Shown here one piece after another: positions 1 to 5,851 of a DNA stretch of 5,851 nt. Below the pieces are notes generated by a model. The model saw only the letters and a program-made list of their open reading frames with translations, did no database searches and was not told where the DNA came from. The stretch lies in assembly GCA_964553405.1 (NCBI GenBank), contig CAZKLS010000150.1, forward strand, positions 1 through 5,851. Reading direction: 5' to 3'. The DNA comes from DATIRA01 sp964553405. GTDB taxonomy: Bacteria > Pseudomonadota > Gammaproteobacteria > Steroidobacterales > Steroidobacteraceae. Within the stretch, counting starts at the first letter, position 1. Every line of letters begins with the position of its first letter. The position numbers and the translations under genes were made by a program.

Positions 1-1745
<1,745 letters not shown>

Positions 1746-1755
1746 CTCGCGAAGA

Positions 1756-1761
1756 TCCTCT
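1756..1761 (-). promoter_or_regulatory. Ribosome binding site of carB
   Basis: On the minus strand AGAGGA lies 10 nt before the carB ATG and overlaps the TAG stop of carA. Ribosomes finishing carA would therefore terminate on the carB binding site, which fits coupled, stoichiometric synthesis of the two subunits. The spacing is at the long end of the useful range. Confidence 0.6.
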
Positions 1762-2920
1762 ATTCGGGCCGGCCGGCGGCGGGCGGCAGGCCGTTGTGCA
1801 GCATGCTCTCGATGAACCGCGAGAACAGCGGCGCCAGGTCACGCGGTCCCGGGCTTGCCTCCGGGTGCCCCTGGAAGCCGAAAGCCGGACGGTCGGTGAA
1901 CGCGATCCCCTGCAACGACCCATCGAACAGTGAGCGGTGCGTGGCCCGCACGTTGTCGGGCAGCGTGCCCTCGTCCACGGCGAAGCCATGGTTCTGGCTG
2001 GAGATGAACACCCGACCCGACCCGAGCTCGATGACCGGGTGATTCGCGCCGTGGTGCCCGAACTTCATCTTGACCGTGCGGCCGCCGGCCGCCAGCCCGA
2101 GCAGCTGGTGTCCCAGGCAGATCCCGAAGACCGGCGTCCGCGTATCGAGGAACGACCGGATCGCCTCGATCGCATAGGTGCAGGGCTCGGGGTCGCCCGG
2201 GCCGTTCGAGAAGAACACGCCGTCCGGCTCGAGCGCGCGGACCTCGTCCGCCGGCGTCTGGGCGGGCACGACGGTCATCCGGCAGCCGTGGTCCGCCAGC
2301 AGTCGCAGGATGTTGCGCTTGATGCCGAAATCGTAGGTCACCACGTGCAGCCGCTGCGCCGTCCGCCGCTTCGGTCCCTGCTCGAGGGCCCAGTTGGTTC
2401 CTTCGTTCCACTGGTAGCTGCGGCGGGTCGAGACGACCTTGGCGAGGTCCATCCCCTTCAGGCCCGGAAAGCGCCGGGCCGCCTCGACCGCGAGGTCGGT
2501 CCGTGCCGCGGCTTCCCCGCTGGCGATACACCCTGCCTGGGCGCCCTTCTCCCTGAGGACCCGGGTCAACCGACGGGTGTCGAGCTCGGCGATCGCCACG
2601 ACGCCGCTGCGAGCCAAAAATTCCGGCAGCGACTCGGTCGCCCGCCAGCTCGAATGCAGCGTCGGCAGGTTGCGGATCACGAGGCCGGCCGCGTGCACCG
2701 AGCCGGACTCGAGGTCTTCGGGATTCGTGCCGGTGTTGCCGATGTGGGGGTAGGTGAGCGTGACGATCTGGCGGCTGTAGGACGGGTCGGTGAGGATTTC
2801 CTGGTAGCCCGTCATGGCGGTGTTGAACACCACCTCGCCGGTCGCCGTGCCGACGGCGCCGACCGAAACGCCGTGAAACACTGTGCCGTCCTCGAGTGCC
2901 AGAACAGCGGGTGTCGTCAC
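1760..2920 (-). CDS. carA: Carbamoyl phosphate synthetase small (glutaminase) subunit
   Basis: CarA hydrolyses glutamine and passes ammonia to CarB. The protein is 386 aa (382 in E. coli). The N-terminal CPSase domain (about 1-150) includes GEVVFNTAMTGYQEILTDPS at 28-47. The class I glutamine amidotransferase domain (about 190-375) has the nucleophile C268 in GICLGHQ, the dyad H352 and E354 in FQGHPEASPG, and the SNGPGDP loop at 238-244. I chose GTG at 2920 because GGAGGG lies 7 nt upstream and the protein then begins TTPAVLALEDGT, in line with E. coli MIKSALLVLEDGT. An in-frame ATG at 2965 would add 15 poorly conserved residues, has no Shine-Dalgarno and sits on a GC hairpin, so I reject it. 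carB follows after 14 bp. A 165-bp gap separates carA from dapB, so it may have its own promoter. Confidence 0.98.
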   Translation of the reverse strand: MTTPAVLALEDGTVFHGVSVGAVGTATGEVVFNTAMTGYQEILTDPSYSRQIVTLTYPHIGNTGTNPEDLESGSVHAAGLVIRNLPTLHSSWRATESLPEFLARSGVVAIAELDTRRLTRVLREKGAQAGCIASGEAAARTDLAVEAARRFPGLKGMDLAKVVSTRRSYQWNEGTNWALEQGPKRRTAQRLHVVTYDFGIKRNILRLLADHGCRMTVVPAQTPADEVRALEPDGVFFSNGPGDPEPCTYAIEAIRSFLDTRTPVFGICLGHQLLGLAAGGRTVKMKFGHHGANHPVIELGSGRVFISSQNHGFAVDEGTLPDNVRATHRSLFDGSLQGIAFTDRPAFGFQGHPEASPGPRDLAPLFSRFIESMLHNGLPPAAGRPE

Positions 2921-2927
2921 GGCCTTG

Positions 2928-2933
2928 CCCTCC
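2928..2933 (-). promoter_or_regulatory. Ribosome binding site that fixes the GTG start of carA
   Basis: GGAGGG on the minus strand is followed by a 7-nt spacer and then GTG at 2920. It is the strongest Shine-Dalgarno in the window. It supports the GTG start over the ATG 45 nt upstream, which has no purine-rich site before it. Confidence 0.8.
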
Positions 2934-2947
2934 GATGCTGAGTCATC

Positions 2948-2963
2948 GCGCCCGCGGGGGCGC
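2948..2963 (-). repeat. GC-rich hairpin in the carA leader
   Basis: A 6-bp perfect inverted repeat (GCGCCC / GGGCGC on the plus strand) with a 4-nt loop ends about 15 nt upstream of the carA Shine-Dalgarno. No T tract follows on either strand, so it does not look like an intrinsic terminator. It could influence translation initiation or stability of the carA mRNA, or be a chance product of high G+C. Confidence 0.3.
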
Positions 2964-3013
2964 ATTTAGCGCGTGCGCCGGCCGCTGGAGCCAGCTCACG
3001 CTGCTCCGGGACG

Positions 3014-3043
3014 AAACTTCACACGGGCTAAGGTCGGAAGTTT
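3014..3043. promoter_or_regulatory. Inverted repeat in the dapB-carA gap, candidate operator for carAB
   Basis: The 165-bp gap contains AAACTTC (3014-3020) and its exact reverse complement GAAGTTT (3037-3043), separated by 16 bp. The arms are A+T-rich in a very G+C-rich setting and their centres lie 23 bp apart, about two helical turns, which suits a dimeric regulator. The site is 75-106 bp upstream of the carA start. It does not resemble an ArgR box or a CRP site. No T tract follows the right arm, so it is not an intrinsic terminator. The regulator, if any, is unknown. Confidence 0.35.
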
Positions 3044-3060
3044 ACGCGACGGCCGGGCCG

Positions 3061-3080
3061 CGCGCCATGAATCCGGCGCG
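3061..3080 (-). repeat. Small hairpin just after the dapB stop codon
   Basis: CGCGCC (3061-3066) and GGCGCG (3075-3080) form a 6-bp perfect stem with an 8-nt loop, beginning 5 nt after the dapB TGA. A second GC palindrome (CGGCC-G-GGCCG, 3050-3060) follows immediately. Neither has a T tract, so this is not a clear intrinsic terminator. It may protect the 3' end of the upstream message or help factor-dependent termination, or simply reflect base composition. Confidence 0.3.
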
Positions 3081-3085
3081 AGGGC

Positions 3086-3886
3086 TCACAGGCCGAGCAC
3101 GTCGGCCATGCCGTACAGGCCGGGCGGCCGCCCGAGCACCCAGCGTGTCGCCGCGACGGCTCCGCGGGCGAATCCGCTGCGATCCTGGGCGTGGTGGGCA
3201 ATTTCGAGCTGCTCGCCGGGCCCGGCGAAGACGAGCCGGTGGTCGCCGACGATGTCGCCGCCGCGGACCACGCTGAAGCCGATCGAGCCGGCCTTTCGGG
3301 GGCCGACGGCCCCGTGCCGCTCGAATACCGCCACGTCGTCCAGCCCGACCCCGCGACCCCGGGCGACGGATCGCCCGAGTCCCAGCGCCGTGCCGCTCGG
3401 CGCATCCACCTTGTGGCGGTGATGCGCCTCCCAGATCTCGGCGTCGTACTCCTCGCCGAGCGCCCGGGCGGCGATCTCGGCGAGGCGGAACATCAGGTTC
3501 ACGCCCAGGCTCATGTTCGGCGCCATCACCACGGGAATCGCGCTCGAGATCTCGCGCAGCTCGGCGAGCTCGGCCGGCGAATGGCCGGTGGTTCCGATCA
3601 CGATCGCGCAGCCGCCCTTGCGGCAGAGCCTGGCATGGACCAGCGAGGCGGCCGGCAGCGAGAAGTCGATCGCCACGTCCGCGCCCTCGAGCGCCTTCGC
3701 GGCGTCGTCGGTCACGATCACGCCGAGCTCGCCGGTGCCGGCGAGCAGCCCGGCGTCGCTGCCGAGCCCCGGGTCGTCGGGGGCGGCCAGCGCTCCGCTC
3801 AGGCGCAGGTCGGCCGCTGCGGCGAGCAGCGGGACGATCGCGCGGCCCATGCGCCCGGAGGCCCCGCACATCGCGACGTTCGTCAT
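3086..3886 (-). CDS. dapB: 4-hydroxy-tetrahydrodipicolinate reductase
   Basis: DapB reduces 4-hydroxy-tetrahydrodipicolinate to tetrahydrodipicolinate with NAD(P)H, in the lysine and diaminopimelate pathway, in the cytoplasm. The protein is 266 aa (273 in E. coli). The N-terminal Rossmann domain carries CGASGRMGR at 7-15 and IGTTG at 97-101. The C-terminal substrate domain carries the signature EAHHRHKVDAPSGTAL at 153-168, with catalytic H155 and K159 (E. coli H159 and K163) and the substrate-binding SGT at 164-166. GDIVGDH at 210-216 and the end GMADVLGL also fit the family. One oddity: the E. coli cofactor-selecting pair E38-R39 aligns with A34-A35 here. The gene starts 5 bp after dnaJ, with its ribosome binding site inside dnaJ, so it is probably read from the chaperone transcript at least in part. 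No lysine riboswitch is visible, nor is there room for one upstream. Confidence 0.98.
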   Translation of the reverse strand: MTNVAMCGASGRMGRAIVPLLAAAADLRLSGALAAPDDPGLGSDAGLLAGTGELGVIVTDDAAKALEGADVAIDFSLPAASLVHARLCRKGGCAIVIGTTGHSPAELAELREISSAIPVVMAPNMSLGVNLMFRLAEIAARALGEEYDAEIWEAHHRHKVDAPSGTALGLGRSVARGRGVGLDDVAVFERHGAVGPRKAGSIGFSVVRGGDIVGDHRLVFAGPGEQLEIAHHAQDRSGFARGAVAATRWVLGRPPGLYGMADVLGL

Positions 3887-3891
3887 TGCAG

Positions 3892-5025
3892 CTACTCCGT
3901 GAAGCTGGAGAAGAAACGCTTGACGCCGTCGAGCCAGCTCTCTTCGCGCGGCCGGTGGCGTTTCGAGTCGCCCTGGATGGATTCCTCGAACTGCTCGAGC
4001 AGCTCCTTCTGCTCACGGGACAGGTTGACCGGCGTCTCGACGACGACGCGGCAGAAGAGGTCTCCCTTGGCGCCGCCGCGGACGGGCTTGATGCCCTTTT
4101 CGCGCAGCCGGAATACGCGGCCCGACTGCGTCTCGGGCGGGACCTTGATCGGCACGTTGCCGTCGAGCGTCGGCACTTCGACGCTGCCGCCGAGCGCCGC
4201 GCGCGCGAAGCTGATCGGGACCTCGCAGGAGAGGTGGCTGCCGTCGCGCTGGAAGATCGCATGCTCGCGGACCCGGACCTCGACATACAGGTCGCCGGTC
4301 GGCCCGCCGTTGCGCCCGGCCTCGCCCTCGCCGGCGAGCCGTATCCGGTCACCGGTATCCACGCCCGCGGGGATCTTCACGGAGAGCTTCTTCTGCCGCC
4401 GCACGCGCCCCTGGCCACGGCAGGTCTCGCAGGGGTCGCTGACCACCTGCCCGCGTCCCTGGCAGCGTGGGCAGGTCTGCTGGACCGTGAAGAAACCCTG
4501 CTGGATGCGCACCTGCCCGGCGCCCCGGCAGGTTTCGCAGCTGACCGGGGCCGAGCCCTTTGCGGAACCGGAGCCCTGGCACTCGGCACATTCCCCGAGC
4601 GCGCTGAACTCGACCTCGACCGTGTCGCCGAACACCGCCTGCTCGAGCTCGAGCTCGAGCTCGTAGCGCAGGTCGGCGCCGCGGAACACCTGCGAGCGGC
4701 CGCGGCGGCCGGCACCGAAGATGTCGCCGAAAACCTCGCCGAAGATGTCGCCGAAGGCGTCGCGGGGATCGAAGCCGCCCGGCCCGCCGCCGCGCATGCC
4801 GTCCACGCCGGCATGACCGAACTGGTCGTAGGCCGCACGCTTGCGGCCGTCGGTCAGCGTCTCGTACGCCTCCTTGGCCTCCTTGAACTGCGCCTCGGCT
4901 TCCTGGTCGCCCGGATTGCGGTCCGGGTGATACTTCATGGCGAGGCGGCGGTACGCCTTCTTGATCTCGGCCTCGGTCGCGGTCCGCGGCACGCCGAGCA
5001 CCTCGTAGTAGTCACGTTTCGCCAT
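3892..5025 (-). CDS. dnaJ: Chaperone protein DnaJ (type I J-protein, Hsp40)
   Basis: DnaJ delivers unfolded proteins to DnaK and stimulates its ATPase. The protein is 377 aa (376 in E. coli) and complete. Domains in order: J-domain (1-70) with HPD at 33-35; a Gly/Phe-rich region (about 71-110) with two FGDIFG copies; four CXXCXGXG zinc modules starting at C146, C163, C185 and C199; then two C-terminal substrate-binding domains and a tail with VKRFFSSFTE. All eight zinc cysteines are present, pairing by family rule as 146/149/199/202 and 163/166/185/188. I chose ATG 5025 because MAKRDYYEVLG matches the family; the open frame extends upstream to a GTG at 5058, but that codon lies inside the terminator hairpin. 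The start has only a weak Shine-Dalgarno (GAG, 6 nt away). It lies 102 bp after dnaK, behind a terminator-like hairpin. Confidence 0.99.
   Translation of the reverse strand: MAKRDYYEVLGVPRTATEAEIKKAYRRLAMKYHPDRNPGDQEAEAQFKEAKEAYETLTDGRKRAAYDQFGHAGVDGMRGGGPGGFDPRDAFGDIFGEVFGDIFGAGRRGRSQVFRGADLRYELELELEQAVFGDTVEVEFSALGECAECQGSGSAKGSAPVSCETCRGAGQVRIQQGFFTVQQTCPRCQGRGQVVSDPCETCRGQGRVRRQKKLSVKIPAGVDTGDRIRLAGEGEAGRNGGPTGDLYVEVRVREHAIFQRDGSHLSCEVPISFARAALGGSVEVPTLDGNVPIKVPPETQSGRVFRLREKGIKPVRGGAKGDLFCRVVVETPVNLSREQKELLEQFEESIQGDSKRHRPREESWLDGVKRFFSSFTE
3895..3900 (-). promoter_or_regulatory. Ribosome binding site of dapB inside the end of dnaJ
   Basis: ACGGAG on the minus strand is the last two sense codons of dnaJ (Thr-Glu), directly before its TAG stop and 8 nt before the dapB ATG. 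This arrangement indicates translational coupling of dapB to dnaJ. Confidence 0.7.
4641..4663. repeat. Palindromic hexamer tandem repeat inside dnaJ
   Basis: GCTCGA is repeated 3.8 times. The inner 20 bp (4644-4663) read the same on both strands. In DnaJ it encodes the alternating Glu-Leu run YELELELE at residues 121-128, the first strand after the G/F region. Each added or lost unit would insert or delete one Glu-Leu pair without shifting the frame. Confidence 0.85.
4715..4755. repeat. 17-bp direct repeat with 24-bp period in the dnaJ G/F region
   Basis: CCGAAGATGTCGCCGAA occurs at 4715-4731 and again, identically, at 4739-4755. It encodes the two FGDIFG motifs in the end of the DnaJ G/F region. 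E. coli DnaJ has a comparable pair (DIFGDVFGDIFG), so the protein repeat is a family feature, here with exact nucleotide identity. Confidence 0.85.
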
Positions 5026-5047
5026 GCAGTTCTCGGTACGGTCCAGT

Positions 5048-5088
5048 AAAACGGGCACCGCCGCGGGCGTCGGGCCCCGCGGCGGTGC
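5048..5088 (-). terminator. Intrinsic terminator-like hairpin between dnaK and dnaJ
   Basis: On the minus strand GCACCGCCGCGGG (from 5088 down to 5076) pairs perfectly over 13 bp with CCCGCGGCGGTGC (5067-5055) around an 8-nt loop. It is followed by CCG and then TTTT at 5051-5048. The stem is very stable, but the T tract is short and separated by three bases, so partial termination is more likely than a full stop. It begins 39 nt after the dnaK stop and the T tract ends 22 nt before the dnaJ ATG. On the plus strand no T tract follows, so it acts only in the direction of dnaK to dnaJ. It could also act as a 3' stabilising or processing structure. Confidence 0.7.
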
Positions 5089-5127
5089 GGCTCACTCAGT
5101 CCGGACGAATCATTCGACCGGCCCCGC

Positions 5128-5851
5128 TCAGGAGGCCTTGTCGTCCTTGTCCTTCACTTCCTCGAACTCGGCGTCGAGCACCTCGTCCTTGCCGGCGCCG
5201 GCGCCACCGCCCGGAGCCTCGCCGGCCGCGCCCTCGCCCGCCTGGCTCGCGTAAGCCTGCTGGGCGATGGCCGCCGAGGCCTCGGCCAGGGCCCGCGCCT
5301 TGGTCTCGATCACGTCCTTGTCGTCGTTCTTCAGCGCGCCCTTGAGGTCCGAGATCGCCGACTCGACCTTCGCGCGGTCGCCGGCACTGACCTTGTCGCC
5401 GAGGTCGGTCAGCGACTTCTCGGTCGCGTGCAGCAGCGCGTCGGCACGGTTGCGCGACTCGGCCAGCTCGCGGAACTTGCGGTCCTCCTCGGCGTGCGCC
5501 TCGGCGTCGCGGACCATGCGCTGGATCTCGTCGTCCGACAGGCCGCTGGAGGCCTTGATCACGATGCGCTGCTCCTTGCCGGTGGCCTTGTCCTTCGCCG
5601 ACACGTTCAGGATGCCGTTCGCATCGATGTCGAACGTGACCTCGACCTGCGGCATGCCGCGCGGCGCGGGCGGGATGTCGGACAGGTCGAAGCGGCCGAG
5701 CGACTTGTTGTCGGTGGCCCGGTCGCGCTCGCCCTGCAGCACGTGGATCGTCACGGCCGTCTGGTTGTCGTCGGCCGTCGAGAACACCTGCGTCGCCTTG
5801 GTCGGGATCGTGGTGTTCTTCTCGATCAGCTTGGTCATCACGCCGCCGAGC
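5128..5851 (-). CDS. dnaK: Chaperone protein DnaK (Hsp70), C-terminal 240 residues
   Basis: DnaK is the ATP-driven cytoplasmic chaperone that binds exposed hydrophobic segments. The gene enters from the right edge and the visible part matches E. coli DnaK from residue 404 to the end; the ATPase domain lies outside the window. The fragment begins LGGVMTKLIEKNTTIPTK, the substrate-binding beta-sandwich, with NQTAVTIHVLQGER around pocket residue V436 (E. coli numbering) and A429 conserved. The helical lid follows (DDEIQRMVRDAEAHAEEDRK onward), then a Gly/Ala-rich linker of about 25 residues, and the conserved tail DAEFEEVKDK, here extended by DDKAS. Arch residue M404 of E. coli is Leu here. The first Met-like codons near 5841 (GTG) and 5838 (ATG) are internal, not starts. 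The gene precedes dnaJ by 102 bp, and grpE would be expected upstream. Confidence 0.98.
   Translation of the reverse strand, partial: LGGVMTKLIEKNTTIPTKATQVFSTADDNQTAVTIHVLQGERDRATDNKSLGRFDLSDIPPAPRGMPQVEVTFDIDANGILNVSAKDKATGKEQRIVIKASSGLSDDEIQRMVRDAEAHAEEDRKFRELAESRNRADALLHATEKSLTDLGDKVSAGDRAKVESAISDLKGALKNDDKDVIETKARALAEASAAIAQQAYASQAGEGAAGEAPGGGAGAGKDEVLDAEFEEVKDKDDKAS

Noticed and set aside
1937..2941. A 334-codon plus-strand open frame opposite carA
   Set aside because: It is in codon register with carA for the same reason as the carB shadow and has no recognisable domain.
3013..3028. A CRP-like site (TGTGA on the minus strand near 3023)
   Set aside because: Only one half-site is present; the partner TCACA is absent at the required spacing.
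2990..3050. A sigma-70 promoter for carA in the dapB-carA gap
   Set aside because: The best -10-like hexamer (TAAACT on the minus strand) has no acceptable -35 at 16-18 bp, and other pairs are no better. A promoter probably lies in the gap but I cannot place it.
3042..4352. A 436-codon minus-strand frame over dapB and dnaJ
   Set aside because: It is a second frame of the same strand, rich in Arg, Ala and Ser, and overlaps two conserved genes.
3191..4666. A 491-codon plus-strand open frame spanning dapB and part of dnaJ
   Set aside because: It crosses two well-supported minus-strand genes and changes register between them. Its composition is that of an antisense shadow.
3886..5049. A 387-codon plus-strand open frame covering all of dnaJ
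   Set aside because: It is the in-register antisense of dnaJ; the J-domain and four zinc modules on the minus strand settle which strand codes.

Overview
The window is a G+C-rich stretch (about two thirds G+C by eye) in which every supported gene lies on the minus strand. Read in the direction of transcription, from high to low coordinates, the order is dnaK (3' part), dnaJ, dapB, carA, carB (5' part). The order dnaK-dnaJ-dapB-carA-carB is the arrangement known from Pseudomonas and many other gammaproteobacteria. The proteins align closely with their E. coli counterparts: CarB keeps E. coli numbering at every active-site residue checked. I infer a high-G+C gammaproteobacterium, but cannot name a genus. 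Unlike Pseudomonas aeruginosa, no gene separates carA from carB.

Layout. 5851-5128 holds the last 240 codons of dnaK (substrate-binding domain, lid and tail). 5127-5026 is a 102-bp gap with a strong 13-bp GC hairpin followed by four T, a probable partial terminator that would lower dnaJ relative to dnaK. 5025-3892 is a complete dnaJ. Five bases later dapB runs 3886-3086, with its ribosome binding site inside the end of dnaJ, so the two are probably translationally coupled. 3085-2921 is the largest gap (165 bp). It holds a 7-bp inverted repeat with a 16-bp spacer in an unusually A+T-rich patch, two GC palindromes and an 8-codon mini-ORF; carA control signals probably lie here, but I see no convincing -35/-10 pair. 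carA (2920-1760) starts at GTG behind a strong GGAGGG. carB follows after 14 bp and runs off the left edge at residue 581. There is no gene-free stretch longer than 300 bases.

Function. DnaK and DnaJ are the Hsp70 chaperone and its J-protein co-chaperone. DapB makes tetrahydrodipicolinate for lysine and diaminopimelate. CarA and CarB form carbamoyl phosphate synthetase, which feeds arginine and pyrimidine synthesis. The chaperone and biosynthetic genes share a strand and close spacing rather than a pathway. I found no mobile element, tRNA, rRNA, CRISPR array or frameshift, and nothing that looks like an undescribed system. This is ordinary core genome, with a few regulatory details and one DapB cofactor-site substitution worth checking.
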